From an uncultured Geobacter sp. (GTDB taxonomy: Bacteria; Desulfobacterota; Desulfuromonadia; Geobacterales; Geobacteraceae): DNA of 53,315 nucleotides. Location of the stretch: contig CAIYDQ010000022.1 in assembly GCA_903925075.1 (NCBI GenBank), positions 1 to 53,315 of the forward strand, read 5' to 3'. How positions within the stretch are numbered: the first letter of the stretch is position 1; the number at the start of each line of letters is the position of its first letter. The position numbers and the translations under genes are program-made. Under the pieces are notes generated by a model that did no database searches, had not been told where the DNA came from, and saw only the letters and a program-made list of their open reading frames with translations. Positions 16,728-24,444 of this stretch are shown here, piece by piece.

Positions 16728-17344
16728 TCCAGGATTTTCTCAAGCATCTTTTTCCGCGGGTGGTGATCGAGCGCAACCTGGCCATCCGCTACACCTTCTG
16801 CCTGGGAGGGCTCGCCTTCAGCGCCTTTTTGCTGATGCTCGCCTCCGGCCTGCTGCTGCTCGTCTATTACCAGCCCACCCCCGAGCGCGCCTTCGGCTCG
16901 ATCCTGTTCCTTGAATCCAACGTGCCGGGCGGCATGTACCTGCGCAGCCTGCACCGGCTGACTTCGCACGCCTTGTTGGCGCTGATCTTCCTGCACACGC
17001 TGCGGGTGATCCTGACCGGCGCCTACCGCCGCCCCCGGCAGCTCAACTGGGTGATCGGCTTCCTGCTCCTCTGCCTGGCGGTTTTCGAGGGGTACACCGG
17101 CTATCTGCTCCCTTTCGACCAGCTCGCCTACTGGGCGACCCAGACCGGCATGGAACTTTTGAGCGCCTTCCCCGGCGGCGGCTTCCTGCAGGCGCTGCTG
17201 GTGCCCGACGGCGTGGGCCAGCCCCTGTCGCTGCTGCGCTTCTACGCCCTGCACGTCGCCATGACGCCGCTGGCGATGCTCTTTCTGAGCCTTCTGCACT
17301 TCTACCGGGTGAGAAAGAACAAGGGGGTGCTCCCTTACCTATGA
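16724..17344 (+). CDS. Cytochrome b6-like subunit
   Basis: A 206-aa membrane protein with four helices. Haem-b ligand pairs are H77-x13-H91 and H177-x14-H192; the second spacing of 14 is the cytochrome b6 rather than the mitochondrial-type pattern. C26 in YTFCLGGL lines up with the conserved Cys of b6 that carries the extra covalent haem cn/ci on the inner quinone site. Split from its C-terminal half (next gene), again as in b6f. Starts in a 4-bp ATGA overlap with the Rieske gene and ends in one with the subunit IV-like gene. Confidence 0.92.
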   Translation: MIQDFLKHLFPRVVIERNLAIRYTFCLGGLAFSAFLLMLASGLLLLVYYQPTPERAFGSILFLESNVPGGMYLRSLHRLTSHALLALIFLHTLRVILTGAYRRPRQLNWVIGFLLLCLAVFEGYTGYLLPFDQLAYWATQTGMELLSAFPGGGFLQALLVPDGVGQPLSLLRFYALHVAMTPLAMLFLSLLHFYRVRKNKGVLPYL

Positions 17345-17757
17345 AACGAGGATTCGTCAAAAGCTCCCCGCGTTTTTTCCGGCTGATCACGCGCAGCCTG
17401 CTGCTCTTCGCCGCCTGCCTGCTGGTCCTGGCGCGCTTCGTCCCGGCACCCTTGCAGCTGGCCGCCAATCCCGCGCTGACGCCCAATCCGGTCAAGTCCG
17501 CCTGGTTCCTGCTCTGGATACAGGAACTGGTCAGCTACTCGCGCCTGGCGATCTACCCGGTGATGCTCTTGGGCTTGCTGTTCCTGTTGCTCCCCTGGCT
17601 CCCCGGCAGCTCTCACCTGCCTCGCGCGCGCTGGTTCGCGCCCGAGCAGCGCTGGGTGAACCTGCTGGCCGTCTGCGTCTTTTGCGCCATCGTCGCCCTG
17701 ACCATCGTGGCGCTGTTTTTCCGGGGGAAGAATTGGTCGCTCGCCTTGCCTCTCTAG
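17341..17757 (+). CDS. Cytochrome b C-terminal / subunit IV-like protein
   Basis: A 138-aa membrane protein with three hydrophobic segments (LITRSLLLFAACLLVLARFV, a middle segment around LAIYPVMLLGLLFLLLPWL, and VNLLAVCVFCAIVALTIVALFF). The stretch NPVKSAWFLLWIQEL corresponds in place to the P-x-K...PEWY loop of subunit IV, with Gln-Glu-Leu in place of PEWY; the Glu would be the quinol-site acid. It overlaps cytochrome b6 by 4 bp and completes the split cytochrome b. Confidence 0.82.
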   Translation: MKRGFVKSSPRFFRLITRSLLLFAACLLVLARFVPAPLQLAANPALTPNPVKSAWFLLWIQELVSYSRLAIYPVMLLGLLFLLLPWLPGSSHLPRARWFAPEQRWVNLLAVCVFCAIVALTIVALFFRGKNWSLALPL

Positions 17758-18563
17758 CCATGCTCCTTTGCCTGTGCGCCGCTCCGGCCGGCGCGGCGGC
17801 GAAGCCGCGCCCCGCCTGCCTGGCTTGCCATGCGCTCCACTACGCCGACCAAGGCTCGTGCACCGGATGCCACCGCGGCAACGCCGCCTCGGCCCGCAAG
17901 AACATCGCCCACCAGTTGCTGATTGCCGGCCGCTATGCCGGCTTCACCTTGGGAAACACGGCGGTCGTCAAGGAGGGAGAGCGCCTGATGGAGCAGCTTG
18001 CCTGCCGCCGCTGCCACGTAAGCGGCGGCCGCGGCAACAGCTTCGCCGCATCGCTGGACGCCTTGCTGGCGACCAAGCCCGCCGCGGAGGTGGCCGACGC
18101 CGTCAAATTCCCCGCCCAGGGGATGCCCGACTTCCGGCTGGACGAAACCCGGATCACCCCCCTGGTCAACGCGGTCTTTGCCGGCGGCAGGAACGCGGGC
18201 GAGAAGCGGCGGGAGCGTCCGCTCACCGTGCATTTCCTCAGCTCGCCGGGGCAGTCGAGGGACGTTTTCAGCGGCAAGTGTGGAGCGTGCCACCGCGCGC
18301 TCACCGAGCGGCAGGGGTTGTTGGGGGGGGGCGAGATCGGGCCGAACCTCTCTGGGCTTTTGACCGAGTTCTATCCGGCGGATTTTCCGGGAGGCGGGCG
18401 CTGGACGCCGGAGCGACTGCGGAATTGGATCGACAACCCCAGGAGGCTTGCGGCGCACGCGCTCATGCAGCCGGTGCGTCTGGACGACAGGGAATTTCGG
18501 GAGTTGACGAGCGCGCTGGGAGCGCGGCAGGATCGGCCAAGACAGGTTGACTTTCAGAGGTAG
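17733..18563 (+). CDS. Tetrahaem c-type cytochrome of the bc-type complex
   Basis: A 276-aa exported cytochrome. I place the start at TTG 17733, which has GGGGGAAG just upstream and gives a proper signal peptide (VARLASLAMLLCLCAAPAGAAA); ATG 17760 is an in-frame alternative. Four CXXCH motifs: CLACH and CTGCH near the N-terminus, CRRCH, and CGACH opening a class I cytochrome c domain (GEIGPNLSGLL, WIDNPRRL, MQPVRL with a possible Met ligand). Overlap with subunit IV (25 bp) indicates it is the terminal haem subunit of the Rieske/b6 complex. Confidence 0.85.
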   Translation: MVARLASLAMLLCLCAAPAGAAAKPRPACLACHALHYADQGSCTGCHRGNAASARKNIAHQLLIAGRYAGFTLGNTAVVKEGERLMEQLACRRCHVSGGRGNSFAASLDALLATKPAAEVADAVKFPAQGMPDFRLDETRITPLVNAVFAGGRNAGEKRRERPLTVHFLSSPGQSRDVFSGKCGACHRALTERQGLLGGGEIGPNLSGLLTEFYPADFPGGGRWTPERLRNWIDNPRRLAAHALMQPVRLDDREFRELTSALGARQDRPRQVDFQR

Positions 18564-18631
18564 ACCTCGGCGGGGGAGCAATAGATTCCCTCCCGCGCGT
18601 TTCGGTGTCGCGTTTCCCTACCTGCAACGAC

Positions 18632-18675
18632 AGCGCTCCCCGAGCCTCTCCTGTCAAGGAGGGCCGGGGAGCGCT
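18632..18675. terminator. Bidirectional stem-loop between convergent genes
   Basis: AGCGCTCCCC (18632-18641) pairs perfectly with GGGGAGCGCT (18666-18675), and the inner part (CCTCTCCT...AGGAGGG) pairs further. It lies between the plus-strand tetrahaem gene and the minus-strand cytochrome gene, so it can serve both directions. No long T-tract on either side. Confidence 0.7.
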
Positions 18676-18697
18676 ACCCGCCAACCGGCTTGCCTGG

Positions 18698-20467
18698 CTA
18701 CTTGTGCGTCAATCCCGCCTCTCTGGCGGCAGCAGGATCGCGCTGCATCTTTTCATACGCAGCCCGGTCTTTCAGCCTCGGCAACGAGAAATCACCCTTG
18801 ATCTGCCAGACGTCCTTCAGGTAGATCCACGGAGCGAAGGCGGAGAGCTTGTACCCCTTTTCCAGCACAATCTGGTCCAGCGCCTTGATGTCGCGGACGT
18901 ACAGCCCGGTGCGGTCGGCTATCACCCGGTGGGACCCGTTGAAGGGAGCGGCACCCGGATCGCCGTATTCCCAGGTCACGTTCTGCAGCTGACGGCCGTC
19001 CGCGTCGCCATGGCACGAATCGCAGGAGCGCGCTTTACCGAGCTTGTGGGACATCTTGTCGATTTGCAACCAGGTAAGCGCCTGGTTGTTTTCCGGCATG
19101 CCGCCATGCAGGCCGGTGTAGCCCCAGGCGTCGTCGGTGCGCTGCAGATCCGGGAGATCGGCCGGAAAGCGCCAGTGCAGCCCCTTGGCGAAGGGGGAGG
19201 CAAGCTGATTCATCACCGCCATCGGAAACGGCTTGACCGGTATCCAGCGACCCTTCTGGTCTCGGATCAGGATCGGCTCCGGCATGATCCCGTAGTACGC
19301 CTTGAACTTGAAGAAGGAGGTCTCGGCTCCGGCGATCTTGCCGGGCCCCCAATAGGTTCCCTGGTAGCCGGCGACCTTCTGGATGTGGCACGCCTCGCAG
19401 GACAGACGCTTGTGAGCCGACGCCGCATGGCTTTGCACCGCCTTCTGGTGGCAGCGCGCGCAGGAATCCCTGGCCTGGCGCTTGATCGTGCCGTGCCCCA
19501 GCGACTTGTCGGTCTTGGTGCTTTCATGGCAATCGAGGCAACCGACCTTGGCCTTCAGGTGGACATCCGGCTCGTTGCCTTCGGGGAAGGAGAAGGAGCC
19601 GCCGAAATAGCCGGCGCCGCGACGGCGGTCCTCGGGTCCGGCATGGCAGATCGAGGCGCGCCCGTTGCCGTAGCAGCTCATGGACGAAGGCGTCTTGACG
19701 AAGGTGTGGCTCCCCAGGGACGGGTCGCCGGGATGCTTGGGCTGCGGGTCGAAATGGCAGTCAAGGCAGCCGACGTGGCAGGTGTTGCAGGCCTTCTGGT
19801 TGATGGCCTGCCCCTGCTTCGACATCGGCAGCCCGGTGTTGGCCTGCATCAGATCGAAATTGCCGTCGAACCAGGCGCCGCAGTTGTGAGGTCCGCGTTT
19901 CCCGTCGGTCCACCCCTTGTACTGCATCTGCTTTTCGTTGGTCCCCATGGCGCTTTTGCTGAACTCCTCGAACTGCTGCGGATGGCAGGCGCCGCAGGTC
20001 TTCCGCAGGACGGCGAAATCCTGGGTAAGGGTGTCGGTCCGCTTGTCGTGCCAGGATACCGCCGCCACGTCGGCGTCCCTGGTTTTCTTGCCGTCCCTGT
20101 CGGTTGCCACGTACAGCTTGTTCATCGGGTTGCTGCCGTATTGCAGCGGATACGCGCGCGGCGTGGCGAGGTCGGCTGCCAGCCCCTTCTTGCGCACCAC
20201 CAGCAAGCGCGCCAGTCCCTGATGCGCCTTTTCCTTGTCGGCCGCGTCCGGGTTTCCCAGGTGACACTGGTTGCAGTCGGCCTGCATGCCGCTTTGCGCC
20301 TCCACTTCCTTCTGGGTTACGGCAAAGTGGGCAAAGCCCAGCTTCGCCATCTTGACGCCGTCGCCGTGGCATGCCAGGCAACCGTTGGCCGCCTCCGCAG
20401 CCAAGGCCAGCACCGGCAGCAAGGCCAGGGCAACGGTAAGCGCGATTATCCTCTTAACCTCTTTCAT
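18698..20467 (-). CDS. Multihaem c-type cytochrome (nine CXXCH plus one CX8CH)
   Basis: A 589-aa exported cytochrome; the start at 20467 is picked by AGGAGG six bases upstream. Signal peptide MKEVKRIIALTVALALLPVLALA. CXXCH motifs: CLACH, CNQCH, CGACH, CNTCH, CLDCH, CLDCH, CARCH, CEACH, CDSCH. Between the fifth and sixth is CYGNGRASICH, a CX8CH that might hold a tenth haem through a non-standard site or might be a free or disulfide-bonded Cys pair. The C-terminal third (from about residue 380) has few haems and may be a separate domain. It is 52 bp downstream of, and co-directional with, the CoA-disulfide/persulfide reductase. Confidence 0.85.
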   Translation of the reverse strand: MKEVKRIIALTVALALLPVLALAAEAANGCLACHGDGVKMAKLGFAHFAVTQKEVEAQSGMQADCNQCHLGNPDAADKEKAHQGLARLLVVRKKGLAADLATPRAYPLQYGSNPMNKLYVATDRDGKKTRDADVAAVSWHDKRTDTLTQDFAVLRKTCGACHPQQFEEFSKSAMGTNEKQMQYKGWTDGKRGPHNCGAWFDGNFDLMQANTGLPMSKQGQAINQKACNTCHVGCLDCHFDPQPKHPGDPSLGSHTFVKTPSSMSCYGNGRASICHAGPEDRRRGAGYFGGSFSFPEGNEPDVHLKAKVGCLDCHESTKTDKSLGHGTIKRQARDSCARCHQKAVQSHAASAHKRLSCEACHIQKVAGYQGTYWGPGKIAGAETSFFKFKAYYGIMPEPILIRDQKGRWIPVKPFPMAVMNQLASPFAKGLHWRFPADLPDLQRTDDAWGYTGLHGGMPENNQALTWLQIDKMSHKLGKARSCDSCHGDADGRQLQNVTWEYGDPGAAPFNGSHRVIADRTGLYVRDIKALDQIVLEKGYKLSAFAPWIYLKDVWQIKGDFSLPRLKDRAAYEKMQRDPAAAREAGLTHK

Positions 20468-20519
20468 CTTCAGCCTCCTGTTGGGCAAGTTGCCTGTCGG
20501 GGTCGAGAGTGCGGCGTCG

Positions 20520-22193
20520 TCAGGACCGGACCGGATAGGGCCAGGCGAGCATGCCGCCGTCCATGAACTTCACGTTTGCAAAGCCGGCCGCGTCCAGGAT
20601 GCGCTGCGCTTCGTACCCCCTGAGGCTGATCTTGCAAAAGGCGACGATCTCCTTGTCCGCGGGAAGCTCGTGCAACCTTTCCCGCAGCATCCCCAACGGG
20701 ATCAGCCTCGCCCCCTCTATCCCCGACTCCGCGTGCTCCGCCGGCGATCTGACGTCGAGCAGGATGAAATCGTCCTCCCTCTCCAGTCTCAGTTTCACCT
20801 CGCGGGCCGAGATGCCCCGGGCCTGGCCGTTCAGCTTGTTCTTCATGATGTCGGCCGCCACGATCAGGTTGTCCATGGCCGCCGCGTAGGGGGGTGCGTA
20901 GGCCAGATCCAGCTGGGACATCTGTTCGGCCGTGGCCTTGAAGGTGATGGCGGTCGCGGCGGCGTCGAGCCTCTTGTCGACGCACCCTTCGCCCGCGGCC
21001 TGCAGCCCCAGGATTCTCCCGGTGCTCCGCTCCGCGACCAGCTTCAGCACGATCGGCTTGGCGCCGGGAAAGAAGTGGGCCCTGTCGTGCGCGGGCGAGA
21101 TGACCGTCTCCACGTCGTACCCCTCGGCCCGCGCCTCGGTTTCGCTCAGGCCGGTTTTCCCCGCGTTCAGGCGGAACACCTTGAGAATGCTGGTGCCGAT
21201 GACGCCCGCGAAACTCGCCTGCCCCCCCGCCGCGTTGATGCCGGCCACCCGCCCCTGCTTGTTGGCCGTGCTCCCCAAGGGGATGTGGACCTTTTTCCCG
21301 GTGACCAGGTGGGTGGTTTCGCAGCAGTCTCCGCAGGCGTAGATGTCGGGATCGCTGGTGGCTTGGGCGGCGTCGACGGCAATGGCGCCGGTAGCGCCGA
21401 TGTCGAGGCCGGCGGCGCGGGCCAGCGCCACGTTGGGGACGACCCCCGGGGCGAGGACCACCAGATCAGCCGAGAGCTTCCGCTCGCCGGCCAGCACCGC
21501 TTCGACGGCGCCCTTGCCGGCGAAACCGGTGACCTTGCAGTCGGTGAGGACGGTCACCCCCTGTTGCCTGACGTGTTTTTCCACGAGGGCAGCCATCTCG
21601 GCGTCCAGGATGCCGGGCAGCAGTTGCTCGCGCATCTCGATCAGCGTCACCCGCATCCCCTTTTGCTGCAGGGCCTCGGCGATCTCCAGCCCGATCAGCC
21701 CGCCGCCCACGATGCAGGCCGAGTCGCCGGAGATGGCCAGGCCTTTCAGCAGTTGCGCATCCTCCAGCGATTTGACGGTCAGGATGTTGGTCAGATCGAC
21801 GTTGGCCAGTTTGGGGACGAGCGGCAGGCTGCCGGTGGCGAGGATCAACCGGTCGTAGGGGATGGAGGATGGCCCGGCGCTTCCCTGGTCCAGCAGGTGC
21901 AGGACCTTGGCCTCCCGGTCGATGCCGAGGACCTCGGTGTCGGTCCTGACCGCGACCCCTTTCACCTTCTTGAAGAAATTCGCGTCGCGCAGCACGCCGA
22001 CCGGGGTGCTCATCAACTCGTTCACCTCCGCCACTCCGCCCGACACGTAGTACGGGATGCCGCAGGCGCCGTACGAGATGAAATGTCCCCGGTCGATCAG
22101 GGTTATTTCAGCTTGAGGGTTGAGACGCTTCGCCTTCGAGGCCGCCTTGGCCCCGGCGGCATTGGCGCCGACAACGACGATTTTCGTTTGCAT
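20520..22193 (-). CDS. CoA-disulfide/NADH-dependent persulfide reductase with rhodanese domain
   Basis: A 557-aa flavoprotein. N-terminal FAD-binding Rossmann motif VVVGANAAGAKAA, active-site C44 in SYGACGIPYYVSG (the single redox Cys of CoA-disulfide reductases), second dinucleotide motif IVGGGLIGLEIAEAL, FAD-binding IYACGDCCETTHL, dimerisation domain with YAPPYAAAMD supplying the catalytic Tyr. From about residue 465 a rhodanese domain with loop AFCKISLRGYEA. This CoADR-Rhd fusion family reduces CoA-persulfide or polysulfide with NAD(P)H in the cytoplasm. RBS GGGAGG at the start. Its place beside a PsrABC-type complex supports a sulfane-sulfur role for the whole island. Confidence 0.92.
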   Translation of the reverse strand: MQTKIVVVGANAAGAKAASKAKRLNPQAEITLIDRGHFISYGACGIPYYVSGGVAEVNELMSTPVGVLRDANFFKKVKGVAVRTDTEVLGIDREAKVLHLLDQGSAGPSSIPYDRLILATGSLPLVPKLANVDLTNILTVKSLEDAQLLKGLAISGDSACIVGGGLIGLEIAEALQQKGMRVTLIEMREQLLPGILDAEMAALVEKHVRQQGVTVLTDCKVTGFAGKGAVEAVLAGERKLSADLVVLAPGVVPNVALARAAGLDIGATGAIAVDAAQATSDPDIYACGDCCETTHLVTGKKVHIPLGSTANKQGRVAGINAAGGQASFAGVIGTSILKVFRLNAGKTGLSETEARAEGYDVETVISPAHDRAHFFPGAKPIVLKLVAERSTGRILGLQAAGEGCVDKRLDAAATAITFKATAEQMSQLDLAYAPPYAAAMDNLIVAADIMKNKLNGQARGISAREVKLRLEREDDFILLDVRSPAEHAESGIEGARLIPLGMLRERLHELPADKEIVAFCKISLRGYEAQRILDAAGFANVKFMDGGMLAWPYPVRS

Positions 22194-22287
22194 GAGTTAC
22201 CTCCCTTTCCTTACTGCTGCCGGTGGACTGCGACAACTGCCGCCACAGCGTTTCGTCGATGCTGCGCCTGATTATCATCAGAAATAA

Positions 22288-22515
22288 TTACCCTTGCTTC
22301 AATTTCAGACGCAGATCCAACAACATCCGCAAGGCGAGCAGCGCGAAAGGCCAGGCGTGCCAGCACAAGTCGAAGACGTCGATCGGCTTTTGCAGCGTGC
22401 CGGCCAACAGCATCTTGAGCTTTTCCACGACGTGCGGTTGAGGATAATAGGGCGCCAGGCCGAGCAGCAGCGCGATCGGCATCAGAATCGGGTAGCTGAG
22501 CAGGTTTTTCATCAT
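22288..22515 (-). CDS. Small two-helix membrane protein
   Basis: A 75-aa protein from the ATG at 22515 (an ATG-ATG pair; 22512 is the alternative) with a GAGGACC site. Two hydrophobic segments (LLSYPILMPIALLLGLAPYYP and CWHAWPFALLALRMLL) flank a loop PQPHVVEKLKMLLAGTLQKPIDVFDL. Similar small proteins are sometimes auto-annotated as RND transporter pieces, but this is far too short to be a transporter. No function assigned. It sits between a Cys-rich small protein and the persulfide reductase in the same minus-strand run. Confidence 0.7.
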   Translation of the reverse strand: MMKNLLSYPILMPIALLLGLAPYYPQPHVVEKLKMLLAGTLQKPIDVFDLCWHAWPFALLALRMLLDLRLKLKQG

Positions 22516-22559
22516 GGTCCTCGCGGCGCAATAAGTGAATGCTAAGCGACTATGCCGGC

Positions 22560-22799
22560 TCATTTGCAGGCAGTCGCCTTGTTCTGCAAGCATTCTCGGA
22601 TTTTGTGCATGTTCTCGGTGTCGCTGAGATCGAAATCGAAGGGGATGTCCTCCACGCCGAATCCCAGATACGTCCTATGCCTGTTGCACTTCTCGTAGTC
22701 GCCGAAACAGAGCCTGCTTTTCACGTACTCGGACGTTTTCGGGAATTTAGCCAGATTTTCGCTGACGAAATGGCAGCAGGCCAGGATGTCGCACTCCAT
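22560..22799 (-). CDS. Small cysteine-rich hypothetical protein
   Basis: A 79-aa soluble protein from ATG 22799 (GAGGTGCTGA upstream; a longer reading from 22841 lacks a comparable site). Seven cysteines, with the arrangement CDILACCHF, then SRLCFGDYEKCNRHRTYLG, then CLQNKATACK. The C-x-G-D-Y-x-x-C element recurs in the 68-aa protein at 42901-43107, so the two may belong to one small metal- or Fe-S-binding family. Function unknown. Confidence 0.7.
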   Translation of the reverse strand: MECDILACCHFVSENLAKFPKTSEYVKSRLCFGDYEKCNRHRTYLGFGVEDIPFDFDLSDTENMHKIRECLQNKATACK

Positions 22800-22874
22800 T
22801 TCAGCACCTCGACGAGAGCTACGGTTTTCAGCCTGGTACAACCTGAGGATGCCGAACCGGCATCTCTAGAACTT

Positions 22875-23054
22875 TCAGCCGCCGCTGCTGGGACAATCGG
22901 CTGAGGACGAGGCGCCTGCTGAAAATGTTGACAACTGTTTGTTGACTTCGGCGGAGCCGCACACCGGACAGTCGGGATTGTCCGTTACGCCGGCCTTCAA
23001 CAGTTTCTCAAAGCGGCGGCCGCACGATACGCAGACGTACTCAAAAATCGGCAT
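22875..23054 (-). CDS. FmdB-family zinc-ribbon protein
   Basis: A 59-aa protein starting MPIFEYVCVSCGRRFEKLLK and continuing DNPDCPVCGS, the two CxxC knuckles of the FmdB/CxxC-CxxC-SSSS regulatory family, then a Gly/Ser-rich tail (SAGASSSADCPSSGG). Start at ATG 23054 behind GGGGGATCT. Expected to bind one zinc. Small FmdB proteins are thought to be regulatory but their targets are generally not known. It lies 53 bp after the methyltransferase, in the same direction. Confidence 0.88.
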   Translation of the reverse strand: MPIFEYVCVSCGRRFEKLLKAGVTDNPDCPVCGSAEVNKQLSTFSAGASSSADCPSSGG

Positions 23055-23107
23055 TAGATCCCCCGTACCAACGCAGATTTTGCTTATTCAGCACCAGATA
23101 CTCGGCT

Positions 23108-23746
23108 TTACTCCATCTCTTTTTTCGCCACCCATAGCAGCACCGGATAGCGGCGAGGCGCTCCCGACGAGTCCGTTTTTTCCATGGCCCCGGCCGCCGT
23201 CACGCCGATGTGGGTCAGGGCGAGGCCGCGGAAAACCGAGGGGAGGAACTCTCTGTCGAAACCCTCGTGAAAAACGCCGGTCCGGTCTTCGTGAAAGCCG
23301 CCATCCTCGCTTTCCAGGTCCGCCAGCGCGAGCCAACCGCCGGGGTTGAGCAGAGACGCCAGCGAGCCGATCAGCGCCGCCACGTCCTGCACGTGGTGCA
23401 GGGTCATGCTGCTGACGATCAGGTCGTAGCGGCCGTCGAGGCGTTGCCGCTGTTCGAGGTCGATCAATTGAGTGTCGACGTTGCCGATGCCGCGGGGAGC
23501 GAGCTTGCCGTTCAGCGCGTCCAGCATCCCCTGCGAGCTGTCGGCGCCGGTGATCCGCCGGACGAACGGCTGCAGACCGAGCGTCACCAGGCCGGTGCCG
23601 CAACCGTAATCGAGAGCGGCCATCTCCGGGTTGAGGGGGATTTCGCGGCAGACAGCCGCCACAACCTCCCGGGCCAGCTTAACGCGACGCGGCTCGTCCC
23701 AACCGGCAGCGGCGGCGTCGAAATCTCTTTTACCTTCCTTTTGCAT
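23108..23746 (-). CDS. Class I SAM-dependent methyltransferase
   Basis: A 212-aa protein from ATG 23746 (AGGAGGAAGCT upstream). Motif I ALDYGCGTGLVTLGL binds SAM, the acidic loop ITGADSSQGMLDAL follows, then motif IV DLIVSSMTLHHVQD and post-motif LNPGGWLALADLE. This is a UbiE/Methyltransf_11-type small-molecule methyltransferase; an acceptor cannot be assigned. First gene of the minus-strand run leading to the CoADR-Rhd and multihaem cytochrome, so a thiol, metalloid or sulfur acceptor is conceivable but unproven. Confidence 0.88.
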   Translation of the reverse strand: MQKEGKRDFDAAAAGWDEPRRVKLAREVVAAVCREIPLNPEMAALDYGCGTGLVTLGLQPFVRRITGADSSQGMLDALNGKLAPRGIGNVDTQLIDLEQRQRLDGRYDLIVSSMTLHHVQDVAALIGSLASLLNPGGWLALADLESEDGGFHEDRTGVFHEGFDREFLPSVFRGLALTHIGVTAAGAMEKTDSSGAPRRYPVLLWVAKKEME

Positions 23747-23951
23747 AGCTTCCTCCTGCTCCGGCATGGCCGAACCGATTACGAACAGATAATCTTCTCC
23801 GGGTGAAGATAGTATTCAATTTTCCATATGTCAATATATTTCCTGCGCGGTGATATTCCACGACAGAAAAAGCTGGCGTCGACGCCGAAACGGTGCTATG
23901 TTGCTGGGTCCGTGACGCCCCTCCGGCTTTTTGCCGCCGCGGCGTATTTTT

Positions 23952-23980
23952 CTTGACACCCTTGGGCGCGAGTGGTATAA
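23952..23980 (+). promoter_or_regulatory. Sigma-70 promoter of rpsT
   Basis: TTGACA at 23952-23957, 17-bp spacer, TATAAA at 23975-23980: a near-consensus strong promoter, about 50 bp ahead of the rpsT start, as expected for a ribosomal-protein gene. Confidence 0.92.
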
Positions 23981-24032
23981 ATCCTACTTTCGAAAAATCA
24001 AAGCTCTACTTATAAATAAACGGAGGTGCAGT

Positions 24033-24296
24033 TTGGCAAATCATAAATCGGCAATCAAAAGGATTAAGCAGACGGAGAAGAAAACGGACCGCAACAAGCA
24101 TGTCCGCTCCACCCTGCGCACCTTCATAAAGCGCGTCCGCGAAGCGGTGGCCACCAAGGATCCGGCGGCAGCCAAGAACGCCCTGGCGCTTGCCATCCCG
24201 GTGATCGACGGCGCAGCAACCAAGGGGATCATCCACTCCTCGAACGCTTCCAGGAACGTTTCCCGCCTCACCAAGCTGGTAAACACCCTGGCTTAA
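24033..24296 (+). CDS. rpsT: 30S ribosomal protein S20
   Basis: An 87-aa basic protein, [23 protein letters not shown] at the N-terminus, three long helices, ending [10 protein letters not shown]20 of the small subunit, which contacts 16S rRNA helices 9 and 44. The start is TTG at 24033 behind a GGAGG site; E. coli rpsT also uses UUG, where the weak start takes part in autogenous control, so the same may hold here (inference). Monocistronic, with its own promoter and terminator, convergent to holA. Confidence 0.97.
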   Translation: MANHKSAIKRIKQTEKKTDRNKHVRSTLRTFIKRVREAVATKDPAAAKNALALAIPVIDGAATKGIIHSSNASRNVSRLTKLVNTLA

Positions 24297-24325
24297 TAGC
24301 AGCGGCGATTGAAGACGGTAGTAAA

Positions 24326-24356
24326 AAAGGGAACCCCCGTCATGGGGACTCCCTTT
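24326..24356 (+). terminator. Stem-loop terminator after rpsT
   Basis: AAAGGGA with ACCCC on the left arm pairs with GGGG and TCCCTTT on the right arm around a CGTCAT loop. Only a short T-rich end, but the position 30 bp after the stop codon fits. It can also act for holA from the other strand (A-rich left flank). The next stretch (24409-24440) holds a short tandem GGACTTTATCT repeat of no clear meaning. Confidence 0.75.
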
Positions 24357-24444
24357 CTTCGTTGGCAAACCAAGACCAAGTGATCGAAACTGCGGTCTCA
24401 CGCTGTCTTGGACTTTATCTGGACTTTATCTCTGGACTTTGTTG

